From: Chlorokybus atmophyticus
Lineage: Eukaryota > Streptophyta > Chlorokybophyceae > Chlorokybales > Chlorokybaceae
Assembly: GCA_009103225.1 (NCBI GenBank)
Contig: RHPI01001116.1
Coordinates: 836,421-871,913, forward strand
Direction: 5' to 3'
DNA: 35,493 nt
Numbering within the stretch: position 1 is the stretch's first letter; each line of letters starts with the position of its first letter. The notes under the pieces were generated by a model, which was not told the DNA's origin, did no database searches, and worked only from the letters and a program-made list of their open reading frames with translations. Shown in pieces: positions 21,844 through 35,069 of this stretch. A program made the position numbers and the translations under genes.

Positions 21844-23903
21844 TCAAGTAGGCGCGGGGCCATTTGCAGCAGCCTTTTTCTCTTTGCCCTCCTTTTTCTT
21901 GCTTTCTTTCTTCGATGGTTGCTGCTGTGGCTGCTGTGGTTGTTGACTCGCAGTTGAAGCACTCGAGTCAGGTGCTGAAGGCTTCGCTTGAGCAGAAGCA
22001 GCAGCAGCAGCTGGTTTGGCTGCTGGACTTGGCGCTTCCACAACGGGCTGCTTCAGCAAACAAAGACAGCAAACTTAGGAGGAGTATATTAAATTTATTT
22101 CAACCACATGAAGCTTGATTCGTTCACGCTATATGTATGTCATGCGGCGCATGTGTGACAATCGACATGACATGATAAGCCTTGGCAGCATTTGTTTGCC
22201 ACGCACCGGCGGAGTAAATTTGGGTTTTGGGAAAGGAACTTGCAAGAACATGTCCGCTGTCTGCAGCGTGCTCTGCACACACACAAAAAATAAGTCCTTG
22301 AACTACGCAACTGTTGTAGATGTGAAGCAACGTGTGTGCTGCGTGTAAGTGAATTGGTCACAACTTGTGTCACCTGTACAAAGTCGAACCAGCGTGATAG
22401 GTTGCAAAGCCTTTGCTTATTCTCGGGTGACAATATAGCCTGCAAACGAAGTCTTGAACATGGCATCACCAACACATGATAAGCCTACACATGCGTGCGT
22501 GCATGTGACACAACAACCCAACCTACCATGATGGGGTGTAGTGTGGCATATGCGAGGATGTCCGCGAGGGTGATGCCGGGCGGGGCAAGCGTAACACGCG
22601 AAAGCAAGTAAGCGTTCACGGCAGCGAGCTTGCCGCCCTCCTCTGCCGCCATCTTTGCACTTTTCAAGCGAGCAAACTCTGTGCAAAGACTCAACCACTG
22701 CGCTATCTGCGTCGCAGGACAACAAGGAGCATGTGTTGTGTGATACATACAGACACGAGTGTGCGTGTGTGCGCGCACAGGGCAAACGTGTTGAGGTGTG
22801 TTCGTGCATGTGTGTGGCACACGTCCACACACATGCATGCATACCGCAAATCCGCGTACCCATGCGCACGCGCGCATATGTAGCCATGCTCGCAAGGCAA
22901 GACTGCGTCACACACACGCACGCGCACGCGCACGCACACGCATGCCCATGCGCGCACGTCTGCAATTGGTACGTGCAAGCGCACACACACACGCACATGC
23001 AAAAGTATGCGCATACATACACGCACGAGCCAGCGTGCACACATCTTTTACCAACACATCATCTTCACAGGACAAGCTCATACCTCGGCAACACGGCTGG
23101 GTGAGTCCCCAAGCAGTTGCCTGGCGACATCCTCGCCGCTGTTGGCCACAATGGCGCGCGCGACAGTGCACACGCCTGTGATTTCAAAGCCGTCCGGGCT
23201 GGACAAAACAGGAGCGCCCTGAACAGATGTATAATCCTTTTGTTCGTGCATGCATCATTGGGTGTGTGTGACAGTGGGGTAGATGGAACCATGTGCAGAT
23301 AGATAGGTATAACAAGCTGGTTAGGAGTAGTAAATGACTGGTTTACTGCTGTGAACGAATAACGCGCCTATGACGAATTGGTTGAGACAACGATGAAATC
23401 GGACAATCACACAAGCAAACGATAGCTTGCAAGCAACATAGCTTGCTCCAATGGTGAAGCCTCGAGTTGTGGTTTTGTTTGATACGTGAGCAAAATTGCC
23501 GTACTACGTGCCTAAAAAGCACGCATACATACAACGGTACAGTGACAATAATTGGCGTAGAACTAACCTGCTGTATGGTGAGGGACAGTGGTTGTGTCAG
23601 TAACACAAACTGCGGCACAGAGCTGTTGCAAATGGTGCAATGCCGCACATACTACCACTAGTCAGCAACCACTGTAACTCTGTCATGCTCGTCTCTTAGG
23701 GCAGATTGCTGACTCACCGCAGGCTGTGCATTGGGCTCAACCCTCAAGCTGAACTTCGCCGAGGAGGACGAGGAGGTGGAGGAGGTGGAGGCGGCAGCAG
23801 AGGCGCAGTACTTAGCTACCAGCCTGACGGCACCGCTCGCCGCTACGGCGCCCGCCGCCCCACTCTCATCCACCCGCAGGACGTACTCCGCCACATCCGC
23901 CAT
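21844..23903 (-). CDS. AIMP1/Arc1-like GST-domain protein without OB fold
   Basis: Resembles the N-terminal half of AIMP1-type aminoacyl-tRNA-synthetase cofactors. Minus-strand exons: 23903-23718, 23218-23084, 22706-22527, 22439-22374, 22260-22207, 22047-21844; all phase 0, 274 aa, stop TGA. A GST-N-like part contains VLSSPDGFEITGV. The GST-C part contains IAQWLSLCTEFARL, AVNAYLLSRV, ITLADILAYATLHPIM and LCNLSRWFDFVQ, then VPFPKPKFTPP as in plant AIMP1 homologues. The tail is Ala/Pro/Gln-rich and ends in a lysine-rich stretch (KKESKKKEGKEKKAA). Family members with this linker normally continue into a tRNA-binding EMAPII OB domain; here a stop follows at once. It could still bind tRNA through the basic tail or dock to synthetases through the GST fold. 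Other GST-fold translation factors (eEF1B-gamma, MetRS appendage) are alternatives. The start is the first ATG in frame. Confidence 0.75.
22745..23040. repeat. Alternating CA/CG/TG tracts in an intron of the AIMP1-like gene
   Basis: Much of intron 22707-23083 is alternating purine-pyrimidine (ACAC, CGCG, TGTG), especially 22910-23000. It is Z-DNA-prone and gives long false Cys/Val/Arg/His reading frames on both strands. Confidence 0.8.
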
Positions 23904-24080
23904 GTCCACAACCACCTCCGCCGCCGCCTCCTTAGCAGGAGGCTGCTAACACTGCTCCAGGCGGCGGCGGAGGCCTTGTCCTTGGCCTGGTCGTTGTCCT
24001 GCTTGACGGCGGCGGGCCGAGCAGGCAGGCAGGCAGGCAGGCAGCCAGGGGCGCAGCCGCCAGTGTACAGCAATACCGCT
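23904..24080. promoter_or_regulatory. Compact bidirectional promoter, AIMP1-like / Bud32
   Basis: Only 177 bp separate the two divergent ATGs, so core promoters and both 5' leaders must share it. It contains a GC-rich inverted repeat (23915-23973) and a run of six CAGG/GCAG units (about 24018-24043). No TATA box is seen. Confidence 0.55.
23915..23973. repeat. GC-rich inverted repeat, 15-bp arms
   Basis: Arms 23915-23929 and 23959-23973 are exact reverse complements. A shorter competing hairpin lies inside (23926-23931 with 23938-23943). It starts 11 bases upstream of the AIMP1-like ATG, so it would fold in that mRNA's 5' leader if transcription starts beyond it. Confidence 0.75.
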
Positions 24081-26049
<1,969 letters not shown>

Positions 26050-26985
26050 GGCCACAGATATGCAACGCCCAGCCTACATGTCCAAGGGCAAAGCAACAAC
26101 GCGTGTTGTTTTGGTTGCACACTTAGAACTCCAGTTCACCACTGGTCATGGTGCAAGGACGGCGGGCCCATGCGCGGCTTTTATCAACACGGGATGTTAG
26201 CACAGTTGACTGCAGCACGTGCCTTGCTTCCTTGGCCTCATTGACATCATATCATGACGCGGTCCATGAGTCGCTGCAAACCAATATTGCCTTGCTTACA
26301 CCATAGGGTGGTTTGCGGCTTAGACTAAACTGTCATCAGCACTTCAAATGAAGCCACTTTCAACAATGTTGCAGTCAAGTTTGGGGATTACGTGGCTCCA
26401 CTTCTTGTGATGCTGAGCCCATGTTTGCGTGTTGGCTGAGCTTGTGCATACATGCATGTCCTGCGTCATGCATACGCAAGCCGGATGGCATTGTGCTTGC
26501 TGTGAAATCGGATGGGAAGAAAAATACCATGTTGTACAAACGATGCGAAACGAAAATGCCTTTGTCATCTATATCTTCGCCAGCCTGGCATGTCGCCATA
26601 TAGTAAAATGTTAGCCGCATCCTTGCTGCCTGTGCTGGTGGTAGTTTGCAGGTGGGTGCACATGTCACAGAGCTGCCATTGTACCATACCATTCACTTCA
26701 CAACACACACTGAGTCACATGCACAGCATTGCATATTTTCTACACAAGCAAGCACTCCAAGCCGTGCTTATGAGCATGACAAGTGCAACAAAGCCGGTAC
26801 AAGTTGGTGCTGATAGAGTGGTCTGCGTAAGCACGCACACACGCACACAACCATCAACCAGCGTGTGCATAATCCACCCAACAGGGTACTTGTTGACAGC
26901 GCAAGTCTTGACATGCGGTGACAGGACGTTGTCGAGGCTTGTATAAGCAGCAGGAAAGTAGCAGTCAAGCAAAAGCTCGCAGCCA
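26050..26985. other. Intergenic region between convergent Bud32 and HO-like genes
   Basis: About 940 bp between facing stop codons, presumably both 3' UTRs. I see no conserved frame, RNA gene or repeat of note. Confidence 0.5.
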
Positions 26986-28967
26986 CTACTGACTTTCCTG
27001 AACAGCCAGATCAACAAGCAACAGGCCTATCCTTTGCATGGCTGCAGGCAATGTATCCATGACCTGCACCAACATGTAACCAAGGCTCAAACAACTGCGT
27101 AAAGCAACACCTGTACACCATTGTACAAATGAGATCAGTATACCACTCAAAAGAAGTACTTGCCTTGTCTCTCCCGTTGGTTTCAGCTAAGCAGACGCCA
27201 GCAGCATCAACGGCGGACACAAGTTGTCGTAACGGATTCTCTGCTTGCTGCGTTGATACATGGCGACAAAGTCAGAACACGCAGTGCATTGGCAATCCCT
27301 CACAAATAGCTACCTTGGGGTATTCTTTGTAGAATGCTAAAGCACCATTCTGCGCAAGGGGAATGAAGCTAGCCGCACGTGCTCCCACACGCATGCCTGA
27401 GAAAAAGAGATAATAAGTACACAGTTGGACAAAAGGTCACAGCAAAGTTCATGTAATAACAACTACTGCACTTCAGCCACGCACCTGAGGTCAGATGAGT
27501 TACATGCAAGCCAAATAGATAAGCAATTAGCTTGGGGCAGGCGTCGACAGCATCTTCTGTGGCAAGGTTGCTCACATACTGCCACAAGACATGGTGGCTG
27601 AGTCTTGCAAACAATGAGTGCACGTTGCATGAATGATGCGGAGTAGTAGTGCAATGCAAACCTTGGCAAAGGCATTGGTCTCAAGGGTTGGCTCCGGCAG
27701 TTGTCCGGAACCGGGCATCACTTTCACTGCTTTGATGTCTCTGCTCAAAGCCTACATCAAGTCAGATAGCAGAGAGCATCGTGGCTAGCAGTACAAACTT
27801 TACGCATGCAAGCACATAGCCTTTTGCAAAGGGCAGACTTACCTGCGATCTGCTCAGACTGGCTGCATGCTCTAGGAATGCGTGCAAGGGCCGGACTGCT
27901 GATGATGCGCCTTGCGAAGCCAGCGCATCCACAGCATGCTCCAGTGCCGAGTGCACTTCATACTACATGCACACTGCTAGTTTGTCAAGACAGCTTTGCC
28001 AGCATTCGGATGCTTCAAACACGTACCTGGTTGACAAGATATTGGAGGTAATTCTGCTGTCTAAAACTCCACTTCTCAAAGGGCGGCAACGGTCGCTGAT
28101 TTGCTATTTGAAGCTCGCCCTGCAACGCAAGCATGCATGAGCAGCCACTAAAGAACCACGATCGGCTATGTGCTCTGCATGTGCGTTGAAGTAACACCTG
28201 TGTTTCCAGCCGTTGTAAATGGCGCACAAGACTCTGGTAAAACGATGCATGTTCTGCTTCGGGCGAGACATCCGCCTCGCCCTCAGTGAATCGCCGCACG
28301 CGAAGGTTTCCAATGTCATCCGGATCGCCGGAACCCCAATTGTCAACCTGTGCATGTTGCCATCCACACACACCTTCAGCAGGAGTATGACTATTACGTG
28401 ACTATTACGTGCTCTACATACTTAGACAATGCGCATGCATGCATACTTGATGCACACCTGAACAACATCCAATCTTCCGCGTGCGGCTTCTTCCGGTCGG
28501 ATTCGCAGACGCTGCTCGACAGCCTCTACTGCGCGTTGCACAGTAGGAGACTCTTGCTTCTGCATGACCAAAATGATACACAGTGTCACGTGTTATAAAA
28601 CAGCACAGGCAATCGACTGCATTAGCACCTGCTGTTGTTGCCAAATCGATATGAACATTGCATGGTTGTGTGAACGATAGCATATTGCAGCAGTGCAGTA
28701 GTATACGGGCATGGATGTACAGTGGTGGTACGTAAGCGAACTGCTGAAATACAGGTTGTAGTGCAACAGCAGCAGAAATAGCAGCTCGTACCAAGCCAAC
28801 AAGTCCACAGCTGCCTCGTGTACATAACAAACCTGTGGTTTGGATATGTCACCAGCAGCTTTCTGGTCCGGCTTTGGCTTCGGTTTGGCGCCAAATCCTG
28901 TGCCGCTGGCCAGTGTTGGAGCCCGCCAGGCGCAAGCTGTTGGTGCGAGGAGTGCATGTGCGGCCAT
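26986..28967 (-). CDS. Plastid heme-oxygenase-like protein, possibly HO2-type
   Basis: Heme-oxygenase-fold protein related to plant HY1/HO2 plastid enzymes, which open heme to biliverdin for bilin synthesis. Minus-strand exons: 28967-28833, 28559-28458, 28347-28198, 28119-28027, 27962-27843, 27751-27662, 27578-27485, 27396-27314, 27238-27164, 27063-26986; 339 aa, stop TAG. The first 45 residues (MAAHALLAPTACAWRAPTL...) are Ala/Ser/Thr-rich with few acidic residues, like a plastid transit peptide. The fold region (about 130-335) includes WSFRQQNYLQYLVNQYEVHS, LPEPTLETNAFAKY, YLFGLHVTHLTSGMRVG and LAFYKEYP. The distal-helix Gly-Gly of plant HO is Ser-Gly here. No histidine clearly occupies the proximal heme-ligand position, as in HO2-type proteins. 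The penultimate intron uses a GC donor (AG/GCAAGT). A bilin-related or regulatory role is inference. Confidence 0.72.
27064..27163 (-). other. GC-AG intron of the HO-like gene
   Basis: On the minus strand exon ...ETNGRDK ends AAG/GCAAGT and the next exon begins after GGTGCAG, encoding VMDTLPAAMQRIGLLLVDLA. The helix-like C-terminus and closed phase support this junction. The GC donor has an otherwise perfect consensus. Confidence 0.6.
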
Positions 28968-29933
28968 TTGCAACAATCACCTGTCCAGCTGCACAACACA
29001 GCATGGTTGACTACGTGTGCCTGCCAGCTGCTAGCCGCATGCAATACAGGGGTTTTGAAGGCTGGGTGCACAGGCTGTTTACTGGCCGAGTGCACACGTC
29101 GGGGCACTTTCTTCAGATCAACTTGCATGTGGTGCACACATGCACGGTGATGTGCACGAAATGCACATTGTTTTAAGGTGCGAGATGTGGGCATGCCACC
29201 AAGTCAGAATGTGCGACCAGAGTGTGACCTATCGTGACGACATCACAAACTGCGTTGCTCGTACGCAGCGGCAACACTGGACGAAGCAGCATGACATATC
29301 AGTCAAGTTGAGCACAGCACGCTTCAGCTCAATTATTACGCGTTCCAAGAACCGCGCAAAGCATTGTTTACTTGCCGAGTTGAACAAAACAGCAAGTCTC
29401 CTGCGCCTCGCTGTCCTCCTGATCCTCCGCCGTCGCCGCCGCCGCTATACCCTACTGCAGGCAGTGCCCTAACAACAACCTTAACCTCTGCTTGAGGAGA
29501 GGTGAACTTCTTGATGTGCTTGATGATCAGCCTTGATCTTGCGTTAAGACACTGAATGCTCCGGTTTCCGGTTAGCTCAGCGAGTAACGAGCACTGCAAA
29601 GACCGTTAGCAAGAAGCAGGTGGAAGGCAATGCACTCTGGTAAGCAGCAGTTAGGGAGCGCAGTTTGCTAACGGCAGCCCTAAAGTAGCACAGCTAAACG
29701 CACGGCTTAACGCACAGCTTAGGCGTGGGCGGCGGTGTTGGCAGCGGTGTTGCTGGCGGCGGGGCTTGGGATGAGGCTACCGGTGCGTGTCCGTGTGGCT
29801 GTCTGTCTGCGCTGCCGCATAAATAGGTTTTTTGGGTTGAGCTGGAGCATAGGGTAGGTGGGGATGGTGGTCATGCTGCACCTCCACAACCTCTCCGCCG
29901 CTGCCCCTGCCGCCGTTGGTTGCCACGTGTTCT
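28968..29933. promoter_or_regulatory. Divergent intergenic region, HO-like / DENN
   Basis: 966 bp between divergent ATGs. It contains a CCGCCG-rich tract (about 29427-29445). Short frames on both strands match nothing. It should contain two promoters and possibly untranslated first exons. No core element is obvious. Confidence 0.4.
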
Positions 29934-32900
29934 ATGAGAGAGAAGGACACGTTTCTGATAGGCCGTGCTATGCAGAAAATGTGGAAGAAAAGCAATAGTA
30001 GTCTAGGTGCGTGTGCTGGTTGGGCTGCTCTCAAACATTGTGTTAGCAAAAACCGAAGACAGTTCAGTTTCATTTACTGCATGTGGACGAAACGAAGCGT
30101 TCTCAAACAGGCAAGATAACACGCACACTTTAAATATGCAGTTGTTTTGTCTTACAAGCAGGTAATCAACTCGCTAACCCGGAGGAGCTGACCAACCAGA
30201 AAAGGCATTGGGCACTCACTCATCGTGAGGTGGGTGATTGCACAAGTAGCAGCAAGTGCACAATTGCATTTGTGTTATTTCTGGAGCGTGCAACTGCATG
30301 TGTCGAGCGCAGCCGTCTTTTGTGGTTTCATGCAATTCTGTTGTTGCCAACGCTCAAATTCAATCCAGGATTATATCCAATTTTGCTATAGTTTTCTTTT
30401 CTCGCTTAATTGGTGATGAAGTTTTCTGATCGCTTCCACCACACCGGTGCAGGAAGCTAAGCAACGTGCGCGGTTGTCCCCAGAGCGGTGTTTTGAGTAT
30501 TTTGTGGTGACCGGCCTGCCCCCTGATACTGATATCAACCAGGTCTTTTCCACTATACTATCACACCAGTTGCAAACATGAAGCTTGCGCTTGAGTGCTG
30601 ACTTCGTGCATTGCAGGTGCATGCAGAGCTGGTACGCTGTGCAGAAGACAATGAGAAGAGCCATCGCAGGCATCGTGGCTATCAGGGGTATATCGGGCCC
30701 TCCTACCCGGCTGAGGTATGTTTTGTAGCAGTACTGATGAAGAGTGCGTTGCGTTATTTGTTCGTACAGGTATATTTGCGAACACATGGGATCTATTCCA
30801 GGTGCTGTTCGTATATCCTCCCACAAAGAAGTTGGAAGTGGCCAACATAGCAGAGTTCACATTCCCGGATGGCGTGGAGGTAAGTTGGTGTGCAGGGCGC
30901 TGGCTAGAATGTAGGTTGGGCTGGCTTTGTCTCATCCAGCTGTTGGCGGTTTTCAGCCTCATGCATTGGAGCGCACTCCGTCCATGAGCGAGCTCAACGA
31001 GGTTATCTATGGACAGGTACAGTGGTGTGTGTGGCAATCTTCAGTTTTCACAGATTGTGTGGTGCAATGCTGCGTTCATGTACTCACTGTCATTGTGCTG
31101 GTACCATCACGTGTGTACTAACATTTGCTTGCTGATAGAGCCATTTGAATAGAGATGACCAAGCTTTGGTCTTTCTCCTCAACTACCCAAGCCCTCAGCC
31201 ACTCTGGGGAGTATGTGTTCTGATTCAAGAGATGGTGCATCGTCCGCCATCTGTTGCATCATACTGCAGGTGGTTTGCTGTTGCCGTATTCAGTATGTCT
31301 GTCGGCTTCTCACTTATGACGACTCATTTTCATTGTTGCGATAACGCGGTGCAGCACGCCTGTAACCAATCCACCCTTGAGCAAGCACCTCCTTGCAGCG
31401 CCAAGAGCTTACTGCCTGTTGACGCATGTGCCATTCTTCCCCTTGCACTTTGAGCTTCTACACAGGTTTGCTGCTGTCCATTCTGATACCTGTGCTCAGT
31501 GTTTGCTCACGAATTGGGGTGTACGAGGTAGTGTGTGCCGATTGCTGTCTTTGTGTGCAGCATACTTGCACAAGAACGACTGGATCGCATCAAGGACTGC
31601 GTGCAGGAGTTGATGACAATGCAGTCACCAGGCGCAGTGATTGGACGGTGAGTAGGTGTATCACAGCATAGCAAGCGATGTGCACATGCACAGCAACAGT
31701 GCGAATTGCGCGCATTGTGCTGTCGTGTGAGAGTGCTCTGGCAGCAGGCGCGGCGGGCACCATCGGCGCACGGCGTCAAGTCCGCTGCTGAGGTCGCCGA
31801 CTGCAGCCAAGCAAGGCATGTGGGGCGCTGGTTCACAACATGACGATAGCGGCAGCGACTCTGAAGGTCACGCGGATGTTGAGGATGATCAGGCAAGTGC
31901 AGAGTACAACTGCGCACACAAATCGCGCTGTTAGTGAATGCATGCACTCTCTCACAACAGTCTTGCCTCAGCAGCTTGTACCAAGCAGTGTTGATTGCAA
32001 TGTTGTGAATGAACGATCTGTTGTTACAGCCAAGACCAACACGGACTCGAGCACCAACCTATAGCAGCACTTCCCCAGTACCCGCCGCTCCAAGGCCACA
32101 AGACCTTCAGACCGTGCAACGTGCAGTGTCCGAAGGTGCTGTGCCTAAGCATGAGCCGGCCCTGCAACATGCAACAAGAGTCCAGATGTCCACCGAAGCA
32201 AGCGTCTCAGAAGCACCCTTCCTGGAGGTATGGCGGTGTTGCAGTTGCTCTGTGCTGACTCTGAGGCGCTAAATCATGCAATGGGTTTTGCAGAACCCAG
32301 AAGCCATGAAAAGCAAGGCAGAGTCAGTCCCTGCATCCCTGCCCAGCAGACAGATCGTCCCCGTTGCCAACCCGCCAGCTGCGCCTCCTGATGCCCCTCA
32401 AGTCGTGGCTGACGGGCCTGAGACTTTACCAGTTGCAGCCAAGGCCAGGCTATTCCAGGTGCCAGCTGGCTGTTGTGCGTTGTTCCGTGTGTCTTTACAA
32501 TTCAATGTAACAGTACTGTTCTCACACGGTCAAGGCACTGAAGTAGGTTTCTTCTATTGCACAGGCCAAGGCGGAACAAGCAGCAACGCCTCCTGCTGCT
32601 GTGCATGAGGCCGAGAGCACACGGCCCGTGCTAAAACGTGTGAGCCCAACTTCCACAATCAACCCGCAGTGGGCCAAACGGCCTTCTGAGTCTGCACCTG
32701 TGGAGCCTTCTGTGGGTTCCAACCCACGGCGTGTTAGTCCCACCTCCGACAACCTGCAGTGGGGCAACAATGTTGTGAACGTACCTGCGTCCAGCATTGT
32801 GCAAAAGAAGTGGGTGAAGGTTGATGGCAAATGGGTTCAGAAAGAGGTAAAGCTGGACGGTGCTTCCAAACCGCCCTCTGGTAAGTCAGACTTTCCCAGG

Positions 32901-35069
32901 CCGCCCTCAAGCAGGGTAGATCAACGCCAGACACGCGGGGAGCCAGGTTCGCTGCAGGATGCACGCGTGGACCGCGAGCGTCCCACACGGGTGAGCGAGG
33001 CAAAACCCGACACGGGACGACAGAACTATCACTTTGCTGCGCCCTTACCCCACAGCCGCCTGCACCACGAAGCCATGTCGCTGTCCGACTCGCACGTGCT
33101 ATCCGCAGAGGATGTTGGCATCTTGCGGCAAGTCTCTGGTATGCGTGCGCGTGCTGTTTGGCACATGACAGCGTTGGATGTGAGCTGGCGAATGACTTGT
33201 TGCAGTAAGTCCCTTGCAAACGCTGAACTTCTGCCTTGTGTTTGCTGGGCTTGCAGAGAATGGTGAAGACGAGCTCATGCTGCCAATGCCTCCGGACCCA
33301 AGCTTGCGGTGAGCAGCTTTGTAGACATCAACGCATGTGTACCGCACTGCTTTTAGCGAGGCTTTTGTCAACCTGTTTGGCGCTGCTGTATCTCCCATCA
33401 GGCACATTGGTGTTGACAGAGTGTCGGGGAGAAAGCGAGCCGATGCTGTTGCGAAGAGCCGGCTCTCTAGTGAAAACCACAGTCAAACGCCAACAGAGTC
33501 TGGCATAAGGACAGAAGGACGCACGGTGGGCTTCCAAATTGATGAGGATGGTGTGGACGCCAACAATGCAGGTGTGTCCTGTAGCTTATACAGTGTTGGC
33601 AACAAAGAGATAGCCTGCTGGCGGCGTGCAAGTGTTTGTGTGGTGCTGAATCCACGTGTGATGCAGAGAGCTTGAACGGCTCCCTTCCTGATGCGCAAGT
33701 GCATGAGGATGCTGGAAATCTGCGCAGCGACAGCTACACGGGCTCTGAGCCGGATGGGCATGCAAGCAGTACCGGGCCTAGCACGCCGCTGCCCGATGAC
33801 ACCACCTTCTCAGACGCGCTAAAAGTAATAACCTCATACTACCAGGTAGTGTACACTGGCATGCCGTTTGTTGAGACACTCTGCAAGCATGCCGGTTACT
33901 TTCTAATTGTTTTGCTTTCCTGTGCTGCCAGGCATCAGTGCCAGCACCTGGTGAGATGCTGACATTCCAACCGCTAGAGCACTTACCGTCGTTGCACTAT
34001 CGGCGGCCAAACTTGCCGCCTGCGCTTGCCAATGCTGCTCACCACACACACCATGATGATGTCAGCACTATCGTCTTGGAAGAGGAGGCTGGCGCTATCT
34101 CTAGCTGGGCTGCTGCCGCTCTTTGCCGTGCGCTGTCCCTTGATAATGTAAGCTTCTGTGTGTACAGTAATGCATCACTCTATGTGCATCATGACAGTTT
34201 GCCGGATTGCTAGGTGCTGGCGTTGTTGGTTGGTCTCCTATTAGAGAAGCAAATTGTTGTCATTCATCCCAACCTGGGCGTGTTGACTGCTGTGGTGTTG
34301 GCGGTGGTTCCTCTGCTACGACCGCTTCAGGTACTTTGCATCAGGTAGTTGTCGCAAGCAATGTCACCAGCATTCGTGTGCGCTGACTGCCAGTCCTTCA
34401 TTTGGCTGCAGTGGCATTCGCTGTTGCTGCCGATTCTGCCATCCAGCATGCTGAGTTTTATGGACGCGCCGGTGCCGTTCATTGTGGGTGTGCAGCACAA
34501 GTCTCCTGAAGTGCGTCAACGAGCGAGCTCGCTGATGCGCGTGAACGTGTACAAAGACAGGGTCGGTGCCAAGTGCTTGCACGTCGCCATCTGAAGTCTC
34601 AGCGTGTGGAAGTGAGGTTAACAGCTGCAATGGTGCAGGTGACAATGCCAAGTTGTCCAGAGCTACCGAGGCGGAAACAGCTTGCTGCGGACATGCAAGA
34701 GTTCTATCAACGGTTGGCACGCAGTGAGACCACTGGAGCAAATCGGCCCGTGAGTGCGGTAAGAGGATAATTATGGTGGACACACACATGTTGTCAAGGA
34801 AGCTCCCTCACTCCTATTGTCTTGTTCAGGGCCAAGCGGCTGCTGCTGTGGGGTTGTGCAAAGTGGTGCGAAAGTATTTGGAGTCTCTGTTTGAGAACTT
34901 GCGGGCGCATACCATCACGGATGTACAGAACACCAATGAGAAGATCTCCTTGTTGCTGAAAGAAAGCTTCATAGACAGCTTCTCCTCCAGGGAGCGGCCC
35001 TTCATGAAACTGTTTGTCAACACAAGCATGTTTGAAGTACACTCAGACACTTTGCTTAGTAACTACTGA
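29934..35069 (+). CDS. DENN-domain protein (Rab GEF type), tripartite uDENN-cDENN-dDENN
   Basis: DENN-domain proteins activate Rab GTPases in membrane traffic; this one resembles the plant At5g35560-type family. Exons: 29934-30006, 30162-30229, 30453-30542, 30617-30715, 30802-30879, 30957-31016, 31139-31269, 31355-31465, 31561-31647, 31748-31892, 32030-32227, 32294-32458, 32565-33138, 33257-33308, 33357-33571, 33667-33845, 33932-34147, 34214-34330, 34412-34561, 34639-34749, 34830-35069; phases close to 1052 aa. uDENN (about 60-265): CFEYFVVTGLPPD, VLFVYPP, FTFPDGVE, LWGVCVLIQEMVHRPP, APRAYCLLTHVPFFPLHFE, ILAQERLDRIKDC. A Pro/Ser-rich disordered linker (about 270-790) follows. cDENN (about 820-935): LALLVGLLLEKQIVVIHPN, WHSLLLPILPSSML, DAPVPFIVGV. 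dDENN: VTMPSCPELPRRKQL to RPFMKLFVNTSMFEVHS. Intron 10 has a GC donor. The Rab substrate is unknown. Confidence 0.93.
31893..32029 (+). other. GC-AG intron of the DENN gene
   Basis: The donor reads CAG/GCAAGT and the acceptor TTACAG. No GT donor nearby keeps phase. With this junction exon 10 (145 nt) and exon 11 (198 nt) join exactly in phase 0, whereas reading on meets a stop. Confidence 0.7.

Noticed and set aside
22485-23044. Cys/Val/His-rich frames on both strands between 22.5 and 23.0 kb
   Set aside because: Apart from the AIMP1-like exon 22706-22527, these are translations of an alternating CA/CG intron.
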